DNA of 57,407 nucleotides from Phytopseudomonas straminea (GTDB taxonomy: Bacteria > Pseudomonadota > Gammaproteobacteria > Pseudomonadales > Pseudomonadaceae), in assembly GCF_900112645.1 (NCBI RefSeq), contig NZ_FOMO01000002.1:1-57407 (forward strand), given 5' to 3'. Both the position numbers and the translations under genes were made by a program. The notes under the pieces are model-generated. The model made no database searches, was not told where the DNA came from, and saw nothing but the letters and a program-made list of their open reading frames with translations. How positions within the stretch are numbered: position 1 is the stretch's first letter; each line of letters starts with the position of its first letter. This document shows, in pieces, positions 1-9,388 of this stretch.

Positions 1-34
1 AGGCTGCATCGGGGAGTTCGTAGCGCTTTGCCAT
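1..34 (-). CDS. Start of a possible IS5-family transposase, cut by window edge
   Basis: Only the first 11 codons are inside the window, reading MAKRYELPDAA from an ATG at base 34. This opening resembles IS5-family transposases of pseudomonads (MAKRYEL followed by an acidic/Pro stretch), recalled from memory. It reads in the same direction as the O-antigen genes and lies about 100 bases past the end of the last of them, where wbpL/wbpM-type genes would be expected in P. aeruginosa. Bases 35-131 hold no gene and no clear inverted repeat. The call rests on a short motif and could be wrong. Confidence 0.4.
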   Translation of the reverse strand, partial: MAKRYELPDAA

Positions 35-131
35 GCGGGCCTCCAGCCAATCATGGCGGCAATTCTACCCGCACCGACTTTTCGTACAGAACCTAAAACA
101 CGAATCACAAAACCAAACCTCTAAAAGCCAA

Positions 132-1085
132 TCAACCCAAGGGCGAGAAACAACGCCTCAGCCCCTCTTCAACCGTGAAAGGCGGTTGCCAATCCAGTGT
201 CTCGCACGTATGCGAAATGTCTACCTGCAGCGAGCCGAGCAGACGCTGACCCATTGCCTTACGCCCCAACAAGGTCGCCCCAAGCTGCAGAGCGGCTGCA
301 GGCACGGGAATCAACCGCGCCGGCTTTTCCATGGCCTCACCTACTAAACGCAGGAGCTCGCTAGTAGAAAGAGCACGACCGTCACCCGCCAGAAAAACAT
401 TGTTGGCAGCAGAGGGATGGTCAACGCAGCGAACGATCAGATCGACGAGGTTATCGATACCTACCAGCGAACGACGATTGTGGACTGCCCCGAGCGGCAG
501 CGGAATCCCTTGACCAATCCAGCGAACCAGACTGCTAAAGTTACCCGGAGCATTAGGGCCATAGACCAAAGGTGGCCGGATGCTCACCACCTCCATGCCG
601 GTTTCCTGCTGCACACGCCAAAGCCCTTGCTCAGCCTCCCACTTGGATTGGGCATAGGGCTCTACCGGTTGCGCTGGGTCCTGCGCAGTATACGGCCGAA
701 TATTGGCATTGCCGTTAACGCCGATTGAACTGATGAAAACGAACCGCTTCACGCCGGCCGCGGCCGCTTGGCGGGCAAGCGCCAAAGTCCCATCAACATT
801 GACCCTACGCAGCCATGCCAGCTGCTCGGCTGTGTGAACCTTGCGTATATGAGCTACCGCTGCAGTATGCACAACGGCGTGGGTCCCTTGCAGAGGCACA
901 GACCAGTTGGTAGTGCCATCTATCGAACCAACAGACACGACATCGACATCCGGCGCGAATGGCTTCCCTCGAGTACGGACGGACGCGACCACCATCCAAT
1001 GGGGCTCGGTAACCAGACGAGCAATAAGCGCCGAGCCAATAAAACCCGCAGCACCGGTGACCAGAAGCCTAGCGCATTCAGCCAT
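132..1085 (-). CDS. NAD-dependent sugar epimerase/dehydratase, WbpV-like
   Basis: A 317-residue extended short-chain dehydrogenase. The Rossmann nucleotide-binding motif GAAGFIG is at residues 11-17 and the catalytic YxxxK appears as YAQSK near residue 143. This subfamily includes WbpV-type UDP-GlcNAc/Glc 4-epimerases and reductases of O-antigen loci, where the gene precedes the initiating transferase wbpL. It would act in the cytoplasm on a UDP-sugar. The ATG overlaps the end of the preceding glycosyltransferase by 8 bases, so it belongs to the same operon and is the last complete gene seen. The exact substrate cannot be told from sequence alone; UDP-GalNAc or UDP-QuiNAc formation are the two common options. 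Confidence 0.8.
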   Translation of the reverse strand: MAECARLLVTGAAGFIGSALIARLVTEPHWMVVASVRTRGKPFAPDVDVVSVGSIDGTTNWSVPLQGTHAVVHTAAVAHIRKVHTAEQLAWLRRVNVDGTLALARQAAAAGVKRFVFISSIGVNGNANIRPYTAQDPAQPVEPYAQSKWEAEQGLWRVQQETGMEVVSIRPPLVYGPNAPGNFSSLVRWIGQGIPLPLGAVHNRRSLVGIDNLVDLIVRCVDHPSAANNVFLAGDGRALSTSELLRLVGEAMEKPARLIPVPAAALQLGATLLGRKAMGQRLLGSLQVDISHTCETLDWQPPFTVEEGLRRCFSPLG

Positions 1086-2010
1086 TATCGGGCCCTCTCA
1101 GCATGAGCAGCCAACAAATCAGCACAAAGAACATCTTGTCACGCACTCGGCGCCTACAGTGCCAGGCACGGAGTGACAAACCGAACAGTCCAGGGCGGAA
1201 TGAAGTGTCCAGACGAAATATCAATGGCAGTTCCCTTGCTTGAAGAATGCTAGCCTGCAAGCGAACCTGGGACAGCCACCAGCCACTGTAGATCTGCCTG
1301 AGCCTTGATCGTAGCGCTTTAATACCAGTATTGGCGCCAAATTGATTGTACGCGTGCTGCCGATATAGCATCGACGGCTCTGGATCGATATACCAGCTAT
1401 AGCCTTTGCTACGGGCGAACGCATAGCAAAACCAATCATGCAACGCGACTTCCTCTATACGCTCTCGATGAGCAAGTACGCATTGTTTTATCGCCTCTGC
1501 CAATCGAGCCGTCATCACGTAAGTACAGCCGGGCCCAGCAGCCTCAAAGTAGTAGTCCCACTTCATCTGTGGCTGAGACTTATTTACTAGAATGCGACGC
1601 CCATCGGGCCAGAAGGCGGTAACATTCGTTGAATATCCGTCACAGCTTCGAGACTGGAGGTGGTAATGAGCACGTTGGAGCTTGTTTGGCAGCCAGATGT
1701 CATCCTGGTCGGCGAATGCGATGTAGTCGAATGATTCAAAATTGACGTCACGAATTAGTCGGAAAAAGTTCTTTGCCGCCCCCCCAAATACCTCCCCGTA
1801 TCTCAACGGCACGATCCTTGAGTCATTATCTGCAACGCTACATACCCATTCATATGTACCATCGTCCGACCTGTCGATGCTTACATATAACGTGACATCC
1901 ACACCGTCCTGACTAAGGATCGACTTGAGCTGCTCCGACAGCCATTGCATGCCATTGTATGCCGCAAGCAAAACCGCTACCCGCTGCAATGGCTGATCAA
2001 TAGAACTCAC
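1078..2010 (-). CDS. Family 2 glycosyltransferase (rhamnosyltransferase-like)
   Basis: A GT-A fold glycosyltransferase of family 2. The N-terminal VAVLLAAYNG strand opens the nucleotide-binding region and FADQDDIWLPNKL is the metal-binding DxD-type motif, in the QDD variant seen in rhamnosyltransferases of the RgpF/WbbL type. No membrane segments are seen, so it would work on lipid-linked intermediates at the inner face of the membrane. I prefer a GTG start at 2010 because it forms a GTGA stop/start overlap with the upstream gene, which implies translational coupling; an in-frame start at 2037 is the alternative. The sugar transferred is unknown. Confidence 0.8.
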   Translation of the reverse strand: MSSIDQPLQRVAVLLAAYNGMQWLSEQLKSILSQDGVDVTLYVSIDRSDDGTYEWVCSVADNDSRIVPLRYGEVFGGAAKNFFRLIRDVNFESFDYIAFADQDDIWLPNKLQRAHYHLQSRSCDGYSTNVTAFWPDGRRILVNKSQPQMKWDYYFEAAGPGCTYVMTARLAEAIKQCVLAHRERIEEVALHDWFCYAFARSKGYSWYIDPEPSMLYRQHAYNQFGANTGIKALRSRLRQIYSGWWLSQVRLQASILQARELPLIFRLDTSFRPGLFGLSLRAWHCRRRVRDKMFFVLICWLLMLRGPDNG

Positions 2011-2798
2011 GAGGAAACCTTTCTGAGGAAAACCCAAAACGACCTGATCGGAAACTTGATCATTTCACATGAGAAGGCGAGAAAATAATTGAACAGCGGC
2101 ATTTTGCGTTCTTTGCGCAACCCTCTCAAGACGTCGATATACCCCTCATGCATCAGACGAACCGATGCAGTTAATCCTGACTCTCCTATAGCGGGCTTGA
2201 AACCTCCTGCCAACTCGCGATTTAGTGATATGTGATTTCCATTGCGCAGGTTCTCATACCAGCATAAGTAGTCTTCCATTCGCCGATAACGGGTATCGAA
2301 TGGAACGAACCCCTCCTTTCGCACCATGACTGTCGGTGTAAAAATTGGGTTTCCATAAATGAAACGATATTTACTAATAAGACTGCTGGATAGGGGCGCC
2401 TCACTCGAAAAAGGTCGCACCTGCAGGTCTGCAATATAGCCGTGAGATGTAAGACAGACCGGGTTTTGCTGCATGAATCCATATTGGATCCGCACCTTAT
2501 CGGGGTGCCAAACATCATCCGAATCGAGAAAGGCTATATAAGATGAAGAAGCGCTGGCCACCCCCACATTGCGCGCATTGGCAGGCCCACAATTGGCATC
2601 CAGCAAAATTAAAACAATTTCTAATGAAGATCTATAACTATCTACCAAATGCACCAACGCTTCAGAATCACTGCTGGCATCATCGACAATGATCAACTCG
2701 CGAACCGGCATACTCTGCGCAATGATACTTTCAATACTGCGACCGACGGTGGTCAGCGCGTTAAAAAAAGGAATAACAACTGAAACGTCAGCGCGCAC
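2007..2798 (-). CDS. Family 2 glycosyltransferase
   Basis: A 263-residue GT2 enzyme. VSVVIPFFNA near the N terminus, IIVDDASSD around residue 38 and FLDSDDVWHPDKV around residue 92 are the nucleotide-binding and DxD motifs of the family. It would add one sugar to the growing O-unit on undecaprenyl phosphate in the cytoplasm. The start is GTG with a GGGAG ribosome-binding site a few bases upstream; the nearby ATG at 2802 is in another frame and hits a stop at once. It is coupled to the next glycosyltransferase by a 4-base overlap. Donor and acceptor cannot be assigned. Confidence 0.82.
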   Translation of the reverse strand: MRADVSVVIPFFNALTTVGRSIESIIAQSMPVRELIIVDDASSDSEALVHLVDSYRSSLEIVLILLDANCGPANARNVGVASASSSYIAFLDSDDVWHPDKVRIQYGFMQQNPVCLTSHGYIADLQVRPFSSEAPLSSSLISKYRFIYGNPIFTPTVMVRKEGFVPFDTRYRRMEDYLCWYENLRNGNHISLNRELAGGFKPAIGESGLTASVRLMHEGYIDVLRGLRKERKMPLFNYFLAFSCEMIKFPIRSFWVFLRKVSS

Positions 2799-2870
2799 AC
2801 ATACTCCCTAACTCACCACAAGTAAACTGTCACGATCAACACACGACGAAAGACTCGCACTCCGCATAAA

Positions 2871-3614
2871 TCACTGCCTACGAATGAGTCGAGGGGTATT
2901 CTTCAGTAACCGCAGCATAAATAATAAAATTTGTGCCGGTCGCCACTCAAATTGCATTTGAATGCGAAAAAACTCGGTCAACGCACCTAACAGGTCATTA
3001 GAGCTGACTCCGTCATCACCAAATTTGCCTGCGTAAAACTCGGCTACATACACGCTCGCGCCATGCTTTACTGCTCGCAATATGAAAAGCTGATCTGCGG
3101 CAATAGGATAAGCCCGAGAGTAAAAACCTACGCCGGGTCGCTCATGAAGCAACTTTTTATATATCGACCCGACTGCGTGAGCCGTGACGAAAGCCATCTG
3201 CCCTCTCAACCAGGACTGGCCACCTGGGCCGCCCCTTGAGGCAGCACCAATCGATACAGCAGCAGTAATAATATCGGCATTGCTTTCGGCAGCCCAAAAC
3301 TTATAACTCGCGATCGCATCGGGAGCTAGAATATCATCTGCACCAATTACCAAATAGTAATCACCCGAGCAAAGCTTCACTGCTTTATTTAACGCATCAT
3401 AAATACCAAAATCAGGTTCTGACCGATAAACCAAGCGTACATCCGTGACCTGCTCAAGCAGTTCGACTGTACCATCTGTCGACATCGCGTCCATTACTAC
3501 CCACTCAAAATCCGAATCAGTTTGAGCACGCAGCGAGGCCAACAGCTGCGGCAATACTTCGGCGGCATTATAAGTAGCAGTAACGACACTAAGTGTGGGC
3601 TTTAAGTCAGGCAT
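2871..3614 (-). CDS. Family 2 glycosyltransferase (WcaA/colanic-type)
   Basis: GT2 enzyme of about 247 residues. [15 protein letters not shown] opens the fold, [12 protein letters not shown] is the second nucleotide-binding strand and [12 protein letters not shown] is the DxD-type motif. Enzymes with this DGT/GADD pattern are common next to gmd and fcl. I chose the ATG at 3614 ([11 protein letters not shown]) over one 30 bases earlier because it overlaps the fcl stop by only 8 bases and gives the usual short N terminus. Its position directly after gmd-fcl makes a fucosyl or mannosyl transfer plausible, but that is inference from context. Confidence 0.8.
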   Translation of the reverse strand: MPDLKPTLSVVTATYNAAEVLPQLLASLRAQTDSDFEWVVMDAMSTDGTVELLEQVTDVRLVYRSEPDFGIYDALNKAVKLCSGDYYLVIGADDILAPDAIASYKFWAAESNADIITAAVSIGAASRGGPGGQSWLRGQMAFVTAHAVGSIYKKLLHERPGVGFYSRAYPIAADQLFILRAVKHGASVYVAEFYAGKFGDDGVSSNDLLGALTEFFRIQMQFEWRPAQILLFMLRLLKNTPRLIRRQ

Positions 3615-4572
3615 GGCGAGCCTCCGAGAAAGCCTCGTAGGCATATCTTAAGCCTGAATCCAAGGTAACCTCCGGCTTCCAGCCTAACGCTGTCAGCTTT
3701 GCACTGCTCATGAGCTTGCGAGGTACCCCGTCAGGTTTGCTCACGTCGAAGAACAAATCTCCACAATATCCAACAGTCTGAGCGACTAGCTTAGCAACCT
3801 CGAAAATACTGTAATCCCTACCGCTCCCTACGTTTATATGCGAGCACATTGGAGTTACGACCGCTTTCCAATGATCCGGAGAGAGATTCATGACATGCAC
3901 GCTGGCTGCAGCCATATCATCAACATAAAGAAACTCCCGGCGGGGTGCTCCACTGCCCCATACCATGACCTCGGCGTCGCCCTTCAACTTAGCGTCATGG
4001 AAACGGCGAATAAGTGCAGGAAGCACATGGCTGTTTTCCGGGTGATAGTTATCACCCGGACCGTACAGATTGGTCGGCATTACGCTTCGATAGTCGCGAC
4101 CATACTGACGATTATAACTTTCACACAACTTGACACCTGCAATTTTGGCAATTGCGTAAGGTTCATTTGTCGACTCCAGCGGACCAGTCAATAAGGCCTG
4201 CTCCGCCATCGGTTGTTCGGCATACTTGGGGTATATGCAGGATGATCCCAAGAACAGCAGCTTCTGCACACCATTGATATGCGCAGACTGAATGACATTC
4301 GCCTCAATCATCAGATTTTCATAGATGAAATCAGCTGGATAGGTGTTATTGGCGTGTATACCGCCGACACGAGCAGCTGCCAGGTAGACTTGATCGATGC
4401 GGTTAGCACAAAAGAAACGCTGTACCGCTGCCTGATCGAGCAAATTCAGCTCTTCGCGGGAAGCAGTCAAAACACGCTGGTAGCCTAACGCCTTCAGGCG
4501 ACGCACAATCGCAGAGCCGACCATGCCGCGATGGCCAGCAACGAAGATTACTTGGTTGAGATCCCGCACCAC
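3607..4572 (-). CDS. fcl: GDP-L-fucose synthase
   Basis: Bifunctional 3,5-epimerase/4-reductase that turns GDP-4-keto-6-deoxy-D-mannose into GDP-L-fucose using NADPH. The 321-residue protein has the Rossmann motif GHRGMVG, the GSSCIYPK catalytic Ser/Cys region, a YAIAK active-site motif and the [21 protein letters not shown] segment typical of WcaG/Fcl. It lies 2 bases after gmd, which makes its substrate, so the pair is one biosynthetic unit. The start is GTG (the sequence reads GTGGTG). The product would feed a fucosyltransferase among the adjacent GT2 genes. Confidence 0.95.
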   Translation of the reverse strand: MVRDLNQVIFVAGHRGMVGSAIVRRLKALGYQRVLTASREELNLLDQAAVQRFFCANRIDQVYLAAARVGGIHANNTYPADFIYENLMIEANVIQSAHINGVQKLLFLGSSCIYPKYAEQPMAEQALLTGPLESTNEPYAIAKIAGVKLCESYNRQYGRDYRSVMPTNLYGPGDNYHPENSHVLPALIRRFHDAKLKGDAEVMVWGSGAPRREFLYVDDMAAASVHVMNLSPDHWKAVVTPMCSHINVGSGRDYSIFEVAKLVAQTVGYCGDLFFDVSKPDGVPRKLMSSAKLTALGWKPEVTLDSGLRYAYEAFSEARHA

Positions 4573-4574
4573 AC

Positions 4575-5699
4575 TCAGTTCTCCACAGACACGGGCACAT
4601 CATGGCCGTGTTGCTTGAGCAAGGCGTGACGTTGAGCAACCTTCAAATCCTCGTGCACCATCTCGGCACACATCTCCTGCACGGTGATTTCGGGTACCCA
4701 GCCTAGCTTCTGCTTGGCTTTGGCAGGATCACCCAATAAGGTTTCTACCTCCGCTGGACGGAAATACCGGGGATCAATACGCACTACCACGTCACCCACG
4801 CTGAGGGCGGGCGCCTTATTACCCTCGACAGCCTCGATCAAGGCAATCTCATCAACCCCTTGCCCCTCGAAACGCAGCGTGATGCCGAGCTCTGCAGCAG
4901 ACCACATGATGAACTGCCGCACGGAATACTGAACACCGGTTGCAATCACAAAATCTTCCGGTTGTTCCTGCTGCAGCATCATCCACTGCATACGGACGTA
5001 ATCCTTCGCATGCCCCCAATCACGTAACGCATCCATGTTTCCCATGTAAAGGCACTTCTCCAGCCCCTGGGCAATATTCGCCAGGCCTCGGGTGATCTTA
5101 CGCGTCACGAAGGTCTCACCGCGACGTGGAGACTCATGATTGAAAAGGATACCGTTACAAGCATACATACCGTATGCCTCGCGATAATTCACGGTAATCC
5201 AGTAAGCATATAGCTTGGCTACGGCATAAGGAGAGCGGGGATAAAACGGTGTCGTCTCCTTTTGAGGCGTTTCTTGAACCAGCCCATACAACTCAGAGGT
5301 AGAAGCTTGGTAAAAGCGAGTTTTTTTCTCCAGTCCTAAGAGACGGATTGCCTCCAAAATGCGCAAGGTACCCATGGCATCTACATCGGCGGTGTACTCC
5401 GGAGACTCGAAGCTGACGGCTACGTGAGATTGCGCACCCAGATTGTAGACCTCGTCCGGCTGAACCTCTTGCAGAATACGGGTGATGTTGGACGAATCGG
5501 TCAAGTCACCATAATGTAAAACGAAGTTTTGATGTTCGACATGGGGATCTTGATAGATATGGTCAACCCGCTGGGTATTGAAAGAGGAAGCACGGCGTTT
5601 GATACCGTGGACCTGGTAACCTTTTTCCAACAGAAGCTCAGCAAGGTATGAACCATCTTGCCCGGTAACTCCACTTATCAGCGCTTTTTTTCGATTCAC
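4575..5699 (-). CDS. gmd: GDP-mannose 4,6-dehydratase
   Basis: Converts GDP-D-mannose to GDP-4-keto-6-deoxy-D-mannose with NADP as cofactor, the first step to GDP-L-fucose, D-rhamnose or related sugars. The 374 residues carry [15 protein letters not shown] at the N terminus, the QASTSELYG catalytic Thr/Ser segment, the [12 protein letters not shown]yr/Lys pair and the [16 protein letters not shown] loop, all diagnostic of Gmd and of normal length. The start is GTG with AAAGG 8 bases upstream. GDP-mannose would come from wbpW at the operon head. A 201-base gap lies upstream (5700-5900); it is AT-rich, contains no gene and may hold an internal promoter. Confidence 0.96.
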   Translation of the reverse strand: MNRKKALISGVTGQDGSYLAELLLEKGYQVHGIKRRASSFNTQRVDHIYQDPHVEHQNFVLHYGDLTDSSNITRILQEVQPDEVYNLGAQSHVAVSFESPEYTADVDAMGTLRILEAIRLLGLEKKTRFYQASTSELYGLVQETPQKETTPFYPRSPYAVAKLYAYWITVNYREAYGMYACNGILFNHESPRRGETFVTRKITRGLANIAQGLEKCLYMGNMDALRDWGHAKDYVRMQWMMLQQEQPEDFVIATGVQYSVRQFIMWSAAELGITLRFEGQGVDEIALIEAVEGNKAPALSVGDVVVRIDPRYFRPAEVETLLGDPAKAKQKLGWVPEITVQEMCAEMVHEDLKVAQRHALLKQHGHDVPVSVEN

Positions 5700-5900
5700 T
5701 TGATAGCCTTTGAGGGCAGAAATATTGATTACAGCCTGATAATATAAGGCAACTAAATTAGGAAAAAACCAGTTTCACCCACTGTGACTTCCAAAGCTGA
5801 GAGACCGGGCATTTTATGCACTCACATTTCATCAAACATATATATCAAGCGGTAGATCGCCCACTTCAGCCTGCATTTGCGTTATGAGGAAATCTTAACA

Positions 5901-6992
5901 TCAGGAAGAAGCAAAACGATTAGCAATGTCACACACCTGATTCACCTCGTCAAAGCTATGAAAATATGATACAGGTAGACTTAAAGTAGTATCATGAATA
6001 AGTTCAGATATTGGGTATTCCCCATTCAAGACTGCCCGCATGGCATTTTGGCGGTGCGGAGCAACTGGGTAATGTATTTCCGCACCAACCCCGTTGGCAT
6101 GAAGAAAAGCCTTGAGTTCATCACGGCGCGGATGCCGTATGTTGAAAATATGAAAAACATCAGAAAACCCATCCCTGACACAAGGCTTTATGAACTCATC
6201 GGAAAGCCTTGAAAGGTATATCTCAGCAAGAGCTTTCTTGTGCTTATTAATATCATTCAACCGCTTAAGTTTTACACGAAGAAAGGATGCTTGAATTTCA
6301 TCTAGGCGAGAATTCAAACCAACCACATCATTATAATATTTACGTGCCGACCCATAATTTCTGAGGACCCTAACCTTCTGGTCAAGCTCTTCACTATTAC
6401 AAACAATAGCACCCGCGTCACCTAAAGCCCCTAAATTCTTAGTGGGATAAAAGCTGAAACAACCAAAATCACCAAAACTTCCCGTTAGGCGCCCTTTATA
6501 AGTAGCTCCGTGAGACTGAGCACAATCTTCAAGCAGTCGTAAGCCATGCTTTTCGCATAAAGATAAGATTGGATCCATCTCACAGGCCTTACCATAAAGA
6601 TGAACAACCAAAATTGCTTTCGTTTTTTTTGTAATATGAGCTTCGATTTTCGAAGGATCTATATTGTAAGTTACCAACTCAGGCTCCACCAAGACCGGAC
6701 GCAATCCAGCCTGCAGAACGGCCAAGATGGTAGCAATGTAAGTATTTGCAGGGACTATAACCTCTGAGTCCGGAGGTAGATCCAGTGCTTTCAAGGCAAT
6801 AACCATTGCATCAAGACCGCTGGCGACACCGGAACAAAATTGAACCCCTAAAAAGCTTGCAAACTCAGCTTCGAATGATCGCACCTGCTCTCCAAGTACA
6901 TACCAGCCGCTTTCCAAAGTTAAATTAAAAGCCTTCTTGAAATCCTCAAAAAAGGGAGCATTCAAACGTGCCAAATCTTCATATACAATCAT
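5901..6992 (-). CDS. DegT/DnrJ/EryC1 sugar aminotransferase, FdtB/QdtB-like
   Basis: PLP-dependent aminotransferase of 363 residues. The fold-type I signature is clear: SGVASGLDAMVIAL, VIVPANTYIAT, LLEDCAQSHGA with the PLP-binding Asp, and FSFYPTKNLGALGDAG with the Schiff-base Lys. It overlaps by 4 bases (ATGA) the WxcM-type ketoisomerase gene. In the Fdt and Qdt pathways that pair makes dTDP-3-amino-3,6-dideoxy-D-galactose or -glucose from dTDP-4-keto-6-deoxyglucose. An N-acetyltransferase (FdtC/QdtC) is expected but is not in the window, nor are rmlA/rmlB. The nucleotide carrier and stereochemistry are inferred. Confidence 0.85.
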   Translation of the reverse strand: MIVYEDLARLNAPFFEDFKKAFNLTLESGWYVLGEQVRSFEAEFASFLGVQFCSGVASGLDAMVIALKALDLPPDSEVIVPANTYIATILAVLQAGLRPVLVEPELVTYNIDPSKIEAHITKKTKAILVVHLYGKACEMDPILSLCEKHGLRLLEDCAQSHGATYKGRLTGSFGDFGCFSFYPTKNLGALGDAGAIVCNSEELDQKVRVLRNYGSARKYYNDVVGLNSRLDEIQASFLRVKLKRLNDINKHKKALAEIYLSRLSDEFIKPCVRDGFSDVFHIFNIRHPRRDELKAFLHANGVGAEIHYPVAPHRQNAMRAVLNGEYPISELIHDTTLSLPVSYFHSFDEVNQVCDIANRFASS

Positions 6993-7351
6993 GGGTATTT
7001 TTCATCAATATAGTCGGATTTATCGTAACGCTCCGATGCAAAGACGAGTAGCGTCGCGGCCTTTGTAAACGAGTGCATGGTATGCCAATCTTCGGGCTCC
7101 AAGACCAAGCAATCGGTGGGTGTCGCTAGCTTATAAGTCAGCTCAGAACGCCCATTGTTAACATATATATCGCATGTGCCTGATACACAAACCAATGCTT
7201 GCCGGGTACGCTTGTGACGATGCCCTCCACGTGCGCCAACTACGTCATAAACAAAATAGACTCGCCGCACTTCGAACGGCAAAGCATCCTCGACAACTGA
7301 AAGCGAGCCTCGAGCATCGGAATATGTTGGTAGCGATATTAGACTAGCCAT
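6989..7351 (-). CDS. WxcM-like sugar 3,4-ketoisomerase, FdtA/QdtA-like
   Basis: A 120-residue cupin. DARGSLSVVED and RRVYFVYDVVGARGGHRHKRTRQALVCVSG form the jelly-roll core with the HRH/K substrate-binding residues of the FdtA/QdtA family. The family moves the keto group of dTDP-4-keto-6-deoxyglucose from C4 to C3 ahead of transamination. The start overlaps the preceding stop by one base (TAATG) and the end overlaps the aminotransferase start by four, so the three genes are translationally coupled. Whether it makes the galacto (Fdt) or gluco (Qdt) epimer depends on a few active-site residues that I cannot resolve by eye. Confidence 0.85.
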   Translation of the reverse strand: MASLISLPTYSDARGSLSVVEDALPFEVRRVYFVYDVVGARGGHRHKRTRQALVCVSGTCDIYVNNGRSELTYKLATPTDCLVLEPEDWHTMHSFTKAATLLVFASERYDKSDYIDEKYP

Positions 7352-8364
7352 TACAAACTCAATATTTTATTAAGAGAGTGAAAATTCATGTGCCCAACCA
7401 GTTTTCGCTTCAAAAGTCTTAAGCCCCATACAAGGCTCGGGTGAAATGGCGTAACGCTGTTAATCCGCCCTGCCCCCCTCACATCATTAGAGATAGCGCT
7501 TTCAATTTCCAGCAAATGCTTCAGATAAGGCTTATATATCAAACGTTTCACTTTAGCCGTCATTTCATAGCAGCCCAACTCTACATATTTATCCCCCATA
7601 AACTTGAATCCATGGAAGTGATAAAATATGAGTAAAACTTGTTGCTGCGTTGCCCGCTTACAGGCCACGATCTTTTGCTCTGGAGTCATAAGGAAATCAT
7701 ATTGCTGGACATTCCACGGAGCAACACCGCCGCCCACATGCTCCAAAGAATGCACTCCGGAAAAACGATGCAACCAGTCATCAAGATATTTCTGATCCCC
7801 GAAACGACCGTCTTCACAGCGAGCAAAACACCACTCCAGACAAGCGTCCACCCACCAATTAAGAACGTGCAATCCCAACGAGTCATTGCGAAAGGTCATG
7901 AACTGGACACAGTAAATGCCGCTAATAGCCGACTGATCATATCGAGGCGAATACCGATGCTCTGTAATCAAAACTGACTTATCACCCATCTCATTGATCA
8001 GCACGCCAGGGTCAGAGTAAAAATAGAGATCTGCATCTAAATATGTACAGCGCTCGATAGAAAATTTTTCCAAGGAATATTTTAAAACTTGAGGCGTACA
8101 AGTCCAGCAGTATTCAGCTCTGCTCCTGCCAGGCTTAACCGCCAGCAATGACGGGTTTTCCAATTCTGACAACGAGATAACAGTCACATACTCAAAACTT
8201 TGCGAGACCAAATAATTATAACTATCATCATCGAATGAAAAAATATACAAATGAAAACTAGAACAGTATTTTTTTAACGACTCATACATCGCCAACCCGC
8301 GCGACAAATAATGGGAGTCAAAGAGCGTACAAAAATTATGCACCGCATAACCTCCCACCCACAA
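7351..8364 (-). CDS. Putative nucleotide-diphospho-sugar glycosyltransferase (GT8-like)
   Basis: A 337-residue protein. HNFCTLFDSHYLSRGLAMYESLKK at the start and CTYLDADLYFYSDP near residue 105, with a DAD metal-binding motif, are typical of GT-A enzymes of the GT8-like group found in O-antigen loci. HFHGFKFM near the C-terminal part resembles the conserved second metal-binding HxxG region. It would be a cytoplasmic, membrane-associated sugar transferase. The gene is AT-rich like its neighbours and is coupled to fdtA by TAATG. The 202 bases upstream (8365-8566) hold no convincing gene. Donor and linkage are unknown. Confidence 0.7.
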   Translation of the reverse strand: MWVGGYAVHNFCTLFDSHYLSRGLAMYESLKKYCSSFHLYIFSFDDDSYNYLVSQSFEYVTVISLSELENPSLLAVKPGRSRAEYCWTCTPQVLKYSLEKFSIERCTYLDADLYFYSDPGVLINEMGDKSVLITEHRYSPRYDQSAISGIYCVQFMTFRNDSLGLHVLNWWVDACLEWCFARCEDGRFGDQKYLDDWLHRFSGVHSLEHVGGGVAPWNVQQYDFLMTPEQKIVACKRATQQQVLLIFYHFHGFKFMGDKYVELGCYEMTAKVKRLIYKPYLKHLLEIESAISNDVRGAGRINSVTPFHPSLVWGLRLLKRKLVGHMNFHSLNKILSL

Positions 8365-8566
8365 TCATTAGAACATGGAGTTCCCCAATACTTAGAAGAC
8401 AGCTCATCAATTTTACCTCTAATAAAAGCTAGTAGTCAGCTACAAAGCATCTCAATAGACCCGCAATCAAAATATTTTATTCATTGGAATACATCGCCCA
8501 ACATAGCCTCCCGCAAACACTGCAAAACAAATCAACGCGGAATTAATAACGCCCCCACCGAAACCA

Positions 8567-9385
8567 TTACGAATTCTTTTTTATTAAAAAACCCTTAAAG
8601 GTATAGCTCGCATCTTGCCAATCAATATTAGAGCTAAACTCTTCTACAATCGTATAACCATGACTATGCAATCTTTCACAAAATAAGCTCTCGTCTAATA
8701 GCCACACAGGATAACTAGCAACATATATAGAGGGATCGACAATTTGAATTTTTAAAATATCATACCCTGCTCGACCAAATGGCGTCCGATCTAGAATCAC
8801 AAAAGGAAAGCCATAGCTAAGTATCTCGTCTAACAATTGATATGGATTGGGCAAATACTGAAGAACACCAGACAAAAAAACTACATTTATTGCTTTTTGC
8901 TCAGCGCACTGAGCCAGAGTAGAGAAAAACTGCAACCCGTTACCAGCAATCTCTTTCGCACCATAACTTACAAAATGAGGTTGTTCTACGACTGACCACT
9001 CAACAGAGAGGTTTTCAAGGAATCGCCTATTTTGGAAAAAAGCACTTCCAAGGCTGCCACCAAAGTCGAGCACACTTAACCGACCTTTATTCTGGGCTGC
9101 CACGTTCATGAGACATGCCAAGCTAGGCCAAGAATATTGAGGCGAATCAAAGAGAACTGAATCACGCTCACAGAAATATTTCTCATCCTTTACTAACTGA
9201 GCTGATTTTTTAACTCGGTCAAATATATGAACAGAAGAATACCCTTCACATTGACTTTCGGCCTCCTGCCAAGAACTATAATTACCATAAAAACCGTATT
9301 TTTTATGAAAAAGCGCCCTGTATACTGAAATAAAAATAGGAGGCAATAGCAGTTTAATTAACCGTCGCACAGTTTCACCCTTCAA
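8567..9385 (-). CDS. TIGR04325-family putative methyltransferase
   Basis: A 272-residue protein matching my memory of the TIGR04325/LIC12133 family, found in O-antigen and capsule loci. An N-terminal hydrophobic stretch (LLLPPIFISVYRAL) is followed by YGFYGNYSSWQEAESQCEGY, the family hallmark. A class I methyltransferase motif, LDFGGSLGSAFFQ, lies near residue 110, and VNVVFLSGVLQYLPNP-like and ILDRTPFG segments follow. It probably methylates a sugar in the O-unit or at the chain end, using S-adenosylmethionine. The acceptor is unknown. It starts 3 bases after the preceding glycosyltransferase ends, in the same operon. Confidence 0.75.
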   Translation of the reverse strand: MKGETVRRLIKLLLPPIFISVYRALFHKKYGFYGNYSSWQEAESQCEGYSSVHIFDRVKKSAQLVKDEKYFCERDSVLFDSPQYSWPSLACLMNVAAQNKGRLSVLDFGGSLGSAFFQNRRFLENLSVEWSVVEQPHFVSYGAKEIAGNGLQFFSTLAQCAEQKAINVVFLSGVLQYLPNPYQLLDEILSYGFPFVILDRTPFGRAGYDILKIQIVDPSIYVASYPVWLLDESLFCERLHSHGYTIVEEFSSNIDWQDASYTFKGFLIKKNS

Positions 9386-9388
9386 AGA

